Assembly (NCBI GenBank): GCA_903858115.1
Contig: CAIOHR010000156.1
Span: forward strand, 1 to 50,683
Direction: 5' to 3'
From: an uncultured Pirellula sp.
GTDB taxonomy: Bacteria; Planctomycetota; Planctomycetia; Pirellulales; Pirellulaceae
Length of the DNA stretch: 50,683 bases
Shown here: positions 16,645 through 25,123 of the stretch, piece by piece
Layout: every line of letters starts with the position of its first letter
Position numbering within the stretch: position 1 is the first letter of the stretch
Position numbers and translations under genes: made by a program
The notes under the pieces: generated by a model
Database searches by the model: none
What the model was told of the DNA's origin: nothing
Seen by the model: only the letters and a program-made list of their open reading frames with translations

Positions 16645-17607
16645 GTGTGTTATTACCTACAAGCGGGTTGTTGGCGTTTTCGTTGGTGGTTGTGTCTTGT
16701 TGCGCTTACTGCGCTGAGACTTGAAGCGCAATCACCGACGCCAAACTCCAATTCTGTAGGAAATCCATCTGCTTTATCCGTCGAAGCCCAATCTAGCATC
16801 GGGAGCGCTAGCTCGAACAAAAGCAACCCAATGCGTATCGGTGTCTATGTGGATGAAGGGGCAGGGAACAGTGTCAATGACTTGCTCTCCGTTCTCAGTA
16901 GATTCGAAGGTGTTACCGTAACAAAACTCAAAGCGAGCGATATCCGATCCGGAAAGCTTGCTGAGTTGGATTTGCTGATTCAGCCAGGTGGCAGTGGCGG
17001 CGGTCAGGGACGACATCTGGGTGAAGACGGTCGAGAGTCGATTCGGGGGTTCGTCAAAGCTGGCGGAGGCTTTGTCGGCATTTGCGCGGGATCGTATCTT
17101 GCATCTTCAGACTACGAATGGTCGCTTCATATTCTGGATGCGAAAGTCATCGATCGCAAACATTGGAATAGAGGCAGGGGAACCGTTGATATCGCGATGA
17201 CAGAGCCAGGACGAAAATTGCTTGGTGCTGAGTCGCAGAGGCTGTCGATTCATTACGCCCAGGGACCGCTTCTCGCGCCTGCCGACCGCGCGGACATCGA
17301 GGATTATGAAACCTTAGCCACTTTCGAAACCGAAATCGCGAAAAATGGTGCTCCCGAAGGAGTGATGAAAGGCACCACAGCCATCGCGAAAGGAAAATTT
17401 GGAAGCGGACTAGTCCTGTGTTTCAGTCCCCATCCTGAGTTGACAAATGGTCTTGAGAACATGGTTGGTTTTGCAATCCGCCACGTCAAACGCGAAAATA
17501 AAAACCCTGATTTGTTTGCCCATCAGACTGCTTCTTCGAACGATTCAAAAACGTGGCAGCGATCATATGCTAGCCCATTTCTTGCGATCGCTTGGTTGCA
17601 GCCATGA
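16645..17607 (+). CDS. Exported BPL_N / glutamine-amidotransferase-fold protein
   Basis: A 320-residue protein with a signal peptide (WRFRWWLCLVALTALRLEA), a Ser/Asn-rich linker to about residue 55 and a class-I-glutamine-amidotransferase-like domain related to the N-terminal domain of eukaryotic biotin-protein ligase (BPL_N). Landmarks are MRIGVYVDEGAG, LLIQPGGSGGGQG, FVKAGGGFVGICAGSYLAS with the nucleophile-position Cys, and FSPHPELT with the His. The start is GTG at 16645, preceded by a good GAGGGAG. The role in planctomycetes is unknown; the domain may bind or hydrolyse amide-containing ligands in the periplasm. Its last 38 nt overlap the convergent proC gene. The final ~35 residues are low in conservation. 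Confidence 0.8.
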   Translation: MCYYLQAGCWRFRWWLCLVALTALRLEAQSPTPNSNSVGNPSALSVEAQSSIGSASSNKSNPMRIGVYVDEGAGNSVNDLLSVLSRFEGVTVTKLKASDIRSGKLAELDLLIQPGGSGGGQGRHLGEDGRESIRGFVKAGGGFVGICAGSYLASSDYEWSLHILDAKVIDRKHWNRGRGTVDIAMTEPGRKLLGAESQRLSIHYAQGPLLAPADRADIEDYETLATFETEIAKNGAPEGVMKGTTAIAKGKFGSGLVLCFSPHPELTNGLENMVGFAIRHVKRENKNPDLFAHQTASSNDSKTWQRSYASPFLAIAWLQP

Positions 17608-18373
17608 CGGCATCGATTACCGCGCTTCGAAATCCGGCGCGTTCGAGGGTTGCTAACGCGGCGATCGTCGTTCCGGCTGGACTGGTCACTTGCTCTCGCA
17701 ACACAGCGGGGTGCACTCCTGTTTCTTGGACCATGGCCGCGGCTCCCAAGACCGTTTGAACTGCGAGTTCCATGGCTGTTTGACGGCTCAAGCCAGCCAT
17801 CACACCTCCGTCACTCATCGCTTCGATCATCATCAGCACATAGGCAGGGCCGGAGCCAGAAACGCCAGTCACCGCGTGCAGTTGTTCATCGGTACAACGA
17901 ACAAATTTGCCAACTGCTCCGAATACCGATTCGCACCACGCTGCATCTGCAGGTGAGACTCCTTTCCCTGCGGCGATCCCTGCGGCACCTTGCCGAGATT
18001 GACTGGGAGTATTCGGCATGACCCGTATGACTCGATCTGTCTCGAACCAGCTGGTGAGCTTCTTGAGTGATATCCCCGCTGCTATGGAGACCAGCAGATG
18101 ATCTTCGCGAGCGAATGGTCGCAACGAGATGGCTATTTCGGAGAGCACTTGCGGCTTGACTGCCAAAAGGATTCGATTTGCCTTGGCGAACAACGATTCG
18201 GCGGAGTCAACCAAAGAGCAGTTAGGAAACAATTCCTTCAGCTTCATTTGCTGTCCACTGCTCGGTTCGTAGAATGTCAAATCCGATTCTTGTGTAACAC
18301 CGGCCGCGACAACTCCTTTTGCTATAGCAGTGGCCATTTGACCGCCGCCCAAGAATCCAATCGTGTTCGACAT
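17570..18373 (-). CDS. proC: Pyrroline-5-carboxylate reductase
   Basis: Catalyses the NAD(P)H-dependent reduction of pyrroline-5-carboxylate to proline, the last step of proline synthesis, in the cytosol. The 267-residue protein has the N-terminal Rossmann motif IGFLGGGQMATAIAKG, ILLAVKPQVLSEI, VRVMPNTPSQSRQGAAG and the C-terminal signature VSGSGPAYVLMMIEAMSDGGV...GLSRQTAMELAVQTVLGAA. Length and motifs are normal for ProC. I choose the ATG at 18373 (MSNTIGFLGGG) over 18391: it starts two nucleotides after the metF stop codon, indicating translational coupling. Its 3' end overlaps the convergent gene at 16645-17607 by 38 nt. Confidence 0.93.
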   Translation of the reverse strand: MSNTIGFLGGGQMATAIAKGVVAAGVTQESDLTFYEPSSGQQMKLKELFPNCSLVDSAESLFAKANRILLAVKPQVLSEIAISLRPFAREDHLLVSIAAGISLKKLTSWFETDRVIRVMPNTPSQSRQGAAGIAAGKGVSPADAAWCESVFGAVGKFVRCTDEQLHAVTGVSGSGPAYVLMMIEAMSDGGVMAGLSRQTAMELAVQTVLGAAAMVQETGVHPAVLREQVTSPAGTTIAALATLERAGFRSAVIDAVMAATKRSQEMG

Positions 18374-18375
18374 GG

Positions 18376-19245
18376 TTATGCTTGATACCAATGCGCTTTC
18401 AGCACTTCGCTGGTAGCTTGTGATTTGTTGAGTACATAAAAATGCACGCCAGGGACGCCGTGATTCAATAGGTCAGCAACTTGAGCCTGCGCGAATTCCA
18501 CACCGACTTGGAACTGCCACTCCGGTGATAGGTTGTGTTCCAATCGGTCGATAAACGCTTGAGGAAGACTCGCTTTGCAGAGGGAAGCTATTCTCTGGAT
18601 CTGAGCTAGATTCGTAACTGGGAGTATTCCTGGCACAATCGGAATGTCGATTCCTATCGTATGGCATCGATCGACGAAGCGAAAGAAATCTTCGTTGTGG
18701 TAGAACAACTGAGTGACAATGATATCGGCTCCAGCGTCCACTTTTCTCTTGAGGTTTATCAAATCTGCTTCGGCGTTCGGGGCCTCTTGATGAACTTCGG
18801 GATATCCAGCCACGGCGATACCTAACTGCGGGTACTCCGCATGGATCAGTTCCACGAGTTCGTTCGCATAACGAAGTCCGCCCACCGTTTGAGTAAACTC
18901 AGACTGCCCTTTGGGTGGATCTCCACGAAGAGCAACTATGTAGTCGGTTCCAATGCGTATTGCCGAGTCCAGATACTCACGCAATTGATCGACCGTCGAA
19001 CCGACGCAGGTGAGGTGGGATGCAACAGGTACATTGTGCGTTGCTTTGACTTGTTCCAGGATTTGAAGAGTGCGGCTGGTCGTCGATCCACCCGCTCCAT
19101 AGGTGCACGTGAAGAAGTCGGGAGAGAACTCTAAAAGTTCCTTGACCGTCCCCATCAGCAGATCGACGCCTTCATCCGTTTTTGGTGGGAAAAGCTCGAA
19201 AGAGAGGCCTTTCCCCTTGCCAGCAAAAAATTCACCGAGTCCCAT
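18376..19245 (-). CDS. metF: 5,10-methylenetetrahydrofolate reductase
   Basis: Reduces 5,10-methylene-THF to 5-methyl-THF for methionine synthesis, using FAD and NADH in the cytosol. The 289-residue protein has the standard bacterial length and motifs: LSFELFPPKTDEGVDLL at the N-terminus, FFTCTYGAGGSTTSRT, HLTCVGSTVDQLREYL, YIVALRGDPPKGQ, GYPEVHQEAPNAEADLINLKRKVDAGADIIVTQLFY and VPGILPVTNLAQIQRI. It is the first gene of a two-gene operon with proC. Start at the ATG at 19245, directly before the conserved N-terminus. Confidence 0.95.
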   Translation of the reverse strand: MGLGEFFAGKGKGLSFELFPPKTDEGVDLLMGTVKELLEFSPDFFTCTYGAGGSTTSRTLQILEQVKATHNVPVASHLTCVGSTVDQLREYLDSAIRIGTDYIVALRGDPPKGQSEFTQTVGGLRYANELVELIHAEYPQLGIAVAGYPEVHQEAPNAEADLINLKRKVDAGADIIVTQLFYHNEDFFRFVDRCHTIGIDIPIVPGILPVTNLAQIQRIASLCKASLPQAFIDRLEHNLSPEWQFQVGVEFAQAQVADLLNHGVPGVHFYVLNKSQATSEVLKAHWYQA

Positions 19246-19404
19246 CTACTCTTTCCTCAAATTGACTGTTGACGGATAGAATCCGACCTTGGAAAACTAA
19301 CACAAACGTTTGCACAGCATCAGTTTAGTTGTATTCCCGAGCAGATCATAGCGGAAATCAACGCATGCTGTCATTCCCTCCATCCTATAACCGTTACAAA
19401 CCGA

Positions 19405-19935
19405 ATGAATCCTCCACTTGTTAACCGTCGCGTTCTCTCCTTCGTGGGAGACATCTACGAAGACCTGGAGCTTTGGTATCCAAAACTTCGGATGATCGAG
19501 GCGGGGGCTGAGTTCGTCATCGCGGGTGAGTTGGCGCAGCAATCGTACGCGGGGAAGAATGGATACCCCTGCGTATCCGATATTCGAATCGCTGATGCCC
19601 AATCGAAAGATTTTGATGCCATTTTGCTTCCCGGAGGTTTCATGCCAGACCGACTCCGTCGAATCGACAAAGTAAAGCAACTGATTCGCGAATTCTCCGA
19701 TGCCAGCAAGTGTGTTGCGGCGATATGCCATGGTGGTTGGCTGGCAATCTCGGCTGGTGTCTACAAAGGGGTGCGGGTAACAGGTTCTCTTGGGATCAAA
19801 GATGACTTAGAAAACGCTGGAGCCATTTGGGAAGATTCGCCAGTCGTAGTGGACAGGCATTTTGTAAGCAGCCGCAAGCCCGATGATCTTCCGTGGTTCG
19901 CTGCTGCAATGATAGACGTCATCGCCAAGCAATGA
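19405..19935 (+). CDS. DJ-1/PfpI family protein
   Basis: A 176-residue member of the DJ-1/PfpI superfamily, likely a glyoxalase/deglycase or chaperone-like enzyme. It has the nucleophile elbow AAICHGGW (Cys108, His109), the conserved Glu near the N-terminus (YEDLELWYP) and LLPGGFMPDRLR, as in YhbO/PfpI proteins. Its stop codon overlaps the next start as ATGA, so it is translationally coupled to the helicase gene. Start at the ATG at 19405. The coupling to an RNA/DNA helicase is unusual and suggests joint expression, perhaps in stress. A minus-strand frame of 144 codons covers most of this gene and is a shadow. Confidence 0.88.
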   Translation: MNPPLVNRRVLSFVGDIYEDLELWYPKLRMIEAGAEFVIAGELAQQSYAGKNGYPCVSDIRIADAQSKDFDAILLPGGFMPDRLRRIDKVKQLIREFSDASKCVAAICHGGWLAISAGVYKGVRVTGSLGIKDDLENAGAIWEDSPVVVDRHFVSSRKPDDLPWFAAAMIDVIAKQ

Positions 19936-22376
19936 GCATCGATCGCGTCGACATCGCATCCGAGTATTTGGAACGCTTAGCATACGCTCCCTACCAAGTC
20001 CAAGAGGAGGCCATCTACGCATGGTTTTCTTCCGAGCAAGGAGTGCTCGTTTGTGCCCCAACCGGTACAGGAAAAACGCTCATCGCCGAAGCTGCCATCT
20101 ACGAAGCGTTGCGGACAGGCAAGCGTTGCTACTACACCACTCCGCTGATCGCTCTGACCGATCAAAAGCTTCTTGAAATCCAGCAAACCGCGTTGCGTTG
20201 GGGGTACCCCATCCAGTCCATAGGGTTAGTCACCGGTAATCGCCGCGTGAACCCAGATGCACCTGTGTTGATTGTCGTGGCCGAAATCTTGCTGAACCGA
20301 CTCATGGGGCAAGACAATGAACGCTTCGAAGATGTCGCATCGGTCGTGATGGATGAATTCCATTCCTTTAACGATCCAGAACGAGGAATCGTTTGGGAGT
20401 TAACCCTCGGGATGATGCCCAAGCATGTGCGTACGATGTTGTTGTCGGCAACAGTCGGCAACAGCGTCGATTTTTGTAGCTGGATGCATCGATCGCATGG
20501 CCGCAATCTGGAGCTTGTTCAAGGGACGGAAAGAAAAGTTCCATTGCAATTTGAGTATGTTGACGACGCTTACCTCGATGAACATCTCGAACGCATCGCG
20601 GAAGGAGATGAAGCCCGACGAAGAACACCGGGATTGGTCTTCTGTTTCAATCGCGAGCAATGTTGGCAAGTTGCCGAATTGCTCAAAGGAAAGAAGCTCA
20701 TCGACAAAGAACGTCAAGCGCTCGTGACCAAGCGGATCGAGTCCTTTGATTTCTCCCAGGGGGCCGGACCGAAATTGAAACAAATCCTCATACGCGGAAT
20801 CGGTGTTCACCACGCTGGGGTGATGCCCAAGTACCGCAGGCTCGTTGAGCAGCTTTTTCAGGAAAAGTTGCTTAGTGTCGCTGTGTGTACAGAAACACTT
20901 TCAGCAGGCATCAACTTACCTGCACGAAGCGTGATTCTGCCAAGCATCGTCAAGGGTCCGTTTGGCAAGAAGAAGATTGTGGAGCCGAGCACTGCTCATC
21001 AAATCTTTGGACGAGCCGGTCGACCGCAATATGACAAAGAAGGTTTTGTCTACGTACTAGCTCATGAAGATGACGTGAAGCATCTGCGATGGAAAATGCA
21101 GTATGATCAGATTCCAGAGGACACGAAAGACCCCAATCTGATTCGGGCAAAGAAGCAGCTCAAGAAAAAGATGCCTACGAAACGCGCGGGGGAAACGTAC
21201 TGGACTAAGGAGCAATTCGAGAAGCTTCGCAACGCGCCGGCAGCAAAACTTGAGAGCCGTGGCTTGTTGCCATGGAGATTGCTCGCTTATCTATTGTTGA
21301 ACAATTCGAGCATTCAACCGTTGCGAGACTTGGTAGGACGACGATTGCAAACCAATCAAGATATTGAGAAAGGTCAGCGAGATCTGAACCGCATGCTGAT
21401 TACACTTTGGCGTGCGGGGTTCCTAACGCTCGAGCCGAAACCTCAACCGAAGCAAACGGTTCATAAGCCGAAAACGAGCCAGAGCCAAACTGGCCCGCGC
21501 GGTTGGCTGAACATTTCAATCGTAGAATCAGCAGAGGATGCCGAAGAGGATGACGTAGAGACGCCGCCGCAGAATACTGAAGCGGAACAAGTGGCCTATG
21601 AATTGGATGACTACAAACCAGAGAAAGCACTGCCAACAGATCGACTGCAATATCTGTCGCAGCTCCGGAGCATCAATCCGATCTACGGTTTATATCTAGT
21701 CAACATGCTGCAGTTCGCTGATGAGGCCGAACGGATTCAGGCGCTAGAGAGCGTGTTAGAATTGCCACCGAACATCGCGAAACTAGTGCGGGTTCCCCCC
21801 CCCGACCAAATGCCTGCCGGACCATTGGCTTCAGGAGTCTTGCATCCTCAGTTGTTATCTCTGGGGTTGGCCGTTCAGGAAGAGTTACTCGGGAGAGCGG
21901 AACCAGAAGAGCCGAGCGATGAGCAACTCGCGGAACAAGCGGGTGGTGCCGGTGGCAAGTACCGCAAGTATGAGCCGTATGGCGAACCGCCTCCCCGTCC
22001 ATTAGCGCTGGCTGAAAAGCTACGACGATTGTTCGATCATGAGTTCCCTGGTGTGCATGACGTATTCACACGCGGCGTCTGGGTGGTTGGTGAGTTGCTC
22101 GAATTCGAAGGGGACTTCAACAAGTACATCGTTGCGAGAGGACTTCAGAAGCACGAAGGACTTTTGTTCCGGCATGTGCTGCGATTCATTCTACTCATCG
22201 AAGAGATTGTGCAGATCGCTCCGAGCGAAAGTAGCGAAGCCGATTGGGAAGAACCTCTTTACGCGCTCGTTGACCGGCTTGTCGAATGTTGCCGCAAAGT
22301 AGACCCTGAGAGCACTGATGAGATCTTGCAGGGAGAAAGTAAACGCTCGCATGACAGCGCAGAAAAAAAGTCGTAG
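19932..22376 (+). CDS. Ski2-like DEAD/DEAH-box superfamily II helicase
   Basis: ATP-dependent RNA or DNA helicase of 814 residues. Motifs seen: I APTGTGKT (42-49), II DEFH (141-144), III SAT (172-174), a winged middle region with GVHHAGVMPKYRRLVEQLF, ETLSAGINLPAR and motif VI FGRAGRPQYD, the last two very like Ski2/Mtr4-type helicases. After residue about 420 there is a charged, Pro/Glu-rich linker (EDAEEDDVETPPQN) and an alpha-helical C-terminal domain. I start at the ATG at 19932 because it overlaps the stop of the DJ-1 gene (ATGA); the frame upstream would overlap that gene. The C-terminal region is specific to this bacterial lineage as far as I can tell. It converges with the bat operon, with 13 nt between the stops. 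Confidence 0.9.
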   Translation: MSIDRVDIASEYLERLAYAPYQVQEEAIYAWFSSEQGVLVCAPTGTGKTLIAEAAIYEALRTGKRCYYTTPLIALTDQKLLEIQQTALRWGYPIQSIGLVTGNRRVNPDAPVLIVVAEILLNRLMGQDNERFEDVASVVMDEFHSFNDPERGIVWELTLGMMPKHVRTMLLSATVGNSVDFCSWMHRSHGRNLELVQGTERKVPLQFEYVDDAYLDEHLERIAEGDEARRRTPGLVFCFNREQCWQVAELLKGKKLIDKERQALVTKRIESFDFSQGAGPKLKQILIRGIGVHHAGVMPKYRRLVEQLFQEKLLSVAVCTETLSAGINLPARSVILPSIVKGPFGKKKIVEPSTAHQIFGRAGRPQYDKEGFVYVLAHEDDVKHLRWKMQYDQIPEDTKDPNLIRAKKQLKKKMPTKRAGETYWTKEQFEKLRNAPAAKLESRGLLPWRLLAYLLLNNSSIQPLRDLVGRRLQTNQDIEKGQRDLNRMLITLWRAGFLTLEPKPQPKQTVHKPKTSQSQTGPRGWLNISIVESAEDAEEDDVETPPQNTEAEQVAYELDDYKPEKALPTDRLQYLSQLRSINPIYGLYLVNMLQFADEAERIQALESVLELPPNIAKLVRVPPPDQMPAGPLASGVLHPQLLSLGLAVQEELLGRAEPEEPSDEQLAEQAGGAGGKYRKYEPYGEPPPRPLALAEKLRRLFDHEFPGVHDVFTRGVWVVGELLEFEGDFNKYIVARGLQKHEGLLFRHVLRFILLIEEIVQIAPSESSEADWEEPLYALVDRLVECCRKVDPESTDEILQGESKRSHDSAEKKS

Positions 22377-22389
22377 CTCGCTGGCAGCA

Positions 22390-25119
22390 CTACCGAGTGA
22401 GGATCGAGTCGTTGCGGACCCAAGCGTCTCCGATGCCTGGAAATTGTCCCAATGTCCACTGAGATGTGGATTGAACGACTTCAAATTCCGCACCATCGAG
22501 GAGCGGTTTGTCGAAAGCAGGAGCCGACGTTTCCCCCATGCCTTTCCGGGCAATCGTTTCAGAGATGACGACCCCATAACGAGATGCAAACGCATCAGGA
22601 GATCGCAGGAATCCTTCTAGGCCAATTCCCACTCCAATACCGGCGATCAACAAACTCAGTGCCACCCACCGCGAACGCCTCAACTGCATTCCCACCGCAA
22701 AGAGAATCGCGGAAATAGAAAGCATGGCAGCAAAAAGCTGTATTTTGAATGGGTAGGAAAACCAGCCGCTCCAAAAAAGGATTCTGTCTGTGATCGGCGT
22801 ATCCTGAGCCTTGAGAGCTCCAGGTGCCATGGCAATGGTCTGCATCAGATTTGCTTGAAGATAAGTGTCCTGTGGCGAATAGAGTTTGGCAAACCTATAG
22901 TTGTAAATCGCCTTTCCGTATTGGCCTGCGCGGAACCATGCGTTTCCAATGTGAAAATAGATCGCGCCACCCTTGATGCCTTCATCGCGTATTGCCTCTA
23001 ACTCCATAGCCAAGGCTGCAAAATCCTCTGTCGATTTTGCAACCTGTAGCTTGTCCAGTATCGAGTGGGTCGACTGCACGTTTTCATTTGTCTCGGCATT
23101 TGAAAAGGAAGCAGACACCGCGGTCGTGGAAGATTGCAGGTGCAGCAAAAGGAACAAGAAAGCGGTTGTTGCAGCAGTTGCTTTTGATCCTTTCCGCACC
23201 GCTCCAAGCAATGCAACGGAGAGGGGAGACAACAATTCTTCGGCTCTTTGGATCAAATGCTCTGAATCGTAAGTCGATCCACCACCATATTGTCCAGCCT
23301 CTATCGCGTGAAGAAGTTCGCCCAGAGATTTTTTGTGATCTTGTCCAAGTTGCAATTTCGCAACCTGTTCGAGAATGTCTTGGGTGGTCAAACCTTCTGG
23401 ATTCAAATGAAGTGAATTAGCAAATAGCTCACATATGGATTGCCGAACGAGGACACGAGACTGTGAATGGTCACCTGATTCCATCGCGTTTCTTGCACTT
23501 GCGAGCAGTTTCGTAGCAATCGACTTCGCTTTGCTTCGACGTTGCAAGGCCTCGTCGTTCTTGCTCCTGGCTCTCACTCGCGTGAAAGCTACCAATCCCA
23601 ATGCCGTCAGCCAGCTTGCGACAGCTATTCCCGACCAAAGCTTTAGATTTGGGATTTCGTTGCGAATCGGATGTGTTTCAGCAGTTCCTTGGAAGATGCC
23701 TGACTGGTCTGCTTGGATCGATAACGCCTTGTCTGCTTTTGCACCTACGATCTCGCTCGATTGCAATGCTTTCGCTTCGACAATTTCCAATGGAATGGAC
23801 TTGGAACGGATTTCGGCAAAGGACTCTGTTTTCGGATCAAACGTCGTGAAAGCAAGTTCCGGTACTGAAATCCCAACGGACTTCGGCCTAACACCATAGG
23901 TGAAGATCTTGCTTTTGCCTTCGATTCTACCGATGGGGTTTTTGTCGATGACTTCAAAGTCATTCTCTTTTGCAAGAACTTTGCTGAGATCGGGAGCCGC
24001 AACCATCTCCAACGAGGCCGCGGTGTCTAAAGTGCTCACATCCAATGTGAGTGTCAGCGGATCACCGACGCGTAATCGAGTAGGGGTAGCATCCACTTTG
24101 ATCGCAAAACCTCCGATGCCTCCTAGAAAGTTATCTGGTCGAGGACTGGGCACAGGTTTGGCACTCACTCGAATCGGCTTCGCGATCGCACCAATTTTCT
24201 TAGCATTGAATTGACGATCTGCAACAAATACACCTTTGAGAAGCACTGGGCCAAATTCAAATTCGCCAGATCGGAGCGCTTGGAATTTCTTCGTCAATTC
24301 GTACCGAAAGTACTCGATGGTTTCATCGTCGGCATTCTTGCGTTTCTCTTTGCCGGTCAGCAAATCAAACACGGCCGATTTCGGCCCATCAAACATAAAA
24401 CCGCTACTGGTATTGATATCGTTGATAGTAAATCCATAACCGCGATCGGAGAGTAGATTGCTCAGCCATGTTTTCGTATCTGGACCGCTCAATCCATCGG
24501 GCGATTCGACCCACGGTACGCTCAAGTGAGGTGGTCTTCGGCGCAGCGGCTTGAGTGGGTCCTCGTTACCCTCTGGTAAGCTACGAACCAAGATCCGGAG
24601 AGTGATCTCGAAGGACTGGGTAGGATAAACCGTCTCTTGGTCTGTAACGATTTCGACCAGGACATCGTCTTGAGGCGTTGGCTCAATCACTCGAATGCTC
24701 AACGGCTTGCTACGAACCTCGGCACCGTCCGCGTTTGCGACCAAGGCCGGGATCGTGAGCGTGCCACTCGACTTCGGAGTGAAACGATATTGGTATATGT
24801 GTTTGAAGACATTCTGTTGGGAAATACGACCATTGATGATCATGGTCGAAGACTGATTCAGGGATTGTTCTCCAAGGAAAGCGACATCGAATAACTCCTC
24901 CAATGGCTTCATCGAGGGTGCAGAAGGTTGATCTGCGTTATGAACCGCGACTTGCAGTGTAGTGGACTCTCCTACGAATAATTCGTCGGATTCCAATTCG
25001 ACGTCGAGATAAGGAGGCTCTTTGGCAGATGCTGGCGAGCTGCTCTGCGCCATCGACAACCAACCAATCACCAAACAAAGACTATTGATCAAAAGTGTGT
25101 TCAGAGTTTTCGTCATCAT
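22390..25119 (-). CDS. BatD-BatE fusion, membrane aerotolerance protein
   Basis: A 909-residue exported protein. It starts at tandem ATG codons (25119/25116) five nucleotides after the stop of the upstream gene. A signal peptide (LLINSLCLVIGWLSMAQSSSPASA) is followed by the BatD/oxygen-tolerance region (about 35-450: LDVELESDELFVGESTTLQV, FTPKSSGTLTIPALV), a transmembrane helix (LWSGIAVASWLTALGLVAF), a helical cytoplasmic part and a second membrane segment. The C-terminal third is BatE-like: TPR units (GGAIYFHIGNAWFRAGQYGKAIYNY), membrane helices (LFAAMLSISAILFAVG and others) and a terminal SH3-like stretch (GDAWVRNDSILTR). In many bacteria BatD and BatE are separate. It is the last gene of the moxR-bat operon, whose role in stress or envelope maturation is not settled. 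Confidence 0.85.
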   Translation of the reverse strand: MMTKTLNTLLINSLCLVIGWLSMAQSSSPASAKEPPYLDVELESDELFVGESTTLQVAVHNADQPSAPSMKPLEELFDVAFLGEQSLNQSSTMIINGRISQQNVFKHIYQYRFTPKSSGTLTIPALVANADGAEVRSKPLSIRVIEPTPQDDVLVEIVTDQETVYPTQSFEITLRILVRSLPEGNEDPLKPLRRRPPHLSVPWVESPDGLSGPDTKTWLSNLLSDRGYGFTINDINTSSGFMFDGPKSAVFDLLTGKEKRKNADDETIEYFRYELTKKFQALRSGEFEFGPVLLKGVFVADRQFNAKKIGAIAKPIRVSAKPVPSPRPDNFLGGIGGFAIKVDATPTRLRVGDPLTLTLDVSTLDTAASLEMVAAPDLSKVLAKENDFEVIDKNPIGRIEGKSKIFTYGVRPKSVGISVPELAFTTFDPKTESFAEIRSKSIPLEIVEAKALQSSEIVGAKADKALSIQADQSGIFQGTAETHPIRNEIPNLKLWSGIAVASWLTALGLVAFTRVRARSKNDEALQRRSKAKSIATKLLASARNAMESGDHSQSRVLVRQSICELFANSLHLNPEGLTTQDILEQVAKLQLGQDHKKSLGELLHAIEAGQYGGGSTYDSEHLIQRAEELLSPLSVALLGAVRKGSKATAATTAFLFLLLHLQSSTTAVSASFSNAETNENVQSTHSILDKLQVAKSTEDFAALAMELEAIRDEGIKGGAIYFHIGNAWFRAGQYGKAIYNYRFAKLYSPQDTYLQANLMQTIAMAPGALKAQDTPITDRILFWSGWFSYPFKIQLFAAMLSISAILFAVGMQLRRSRWVALSLLIAGIGVGIGLEGFLRSPDAFASRYGVVISETIARKGMGETSAPAFDKPLLDGAEFEVVQSTSQWTLGQFPGIGDAWVRNDSILTR

Positions 25120-25123
25120 TCTC

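Noticed and set aside
19297..19731. 144-codon minus frame opposite the DJ-1/PfpI gene
   Set aside because: Covers the well supported gene in antisense and has no family motif.
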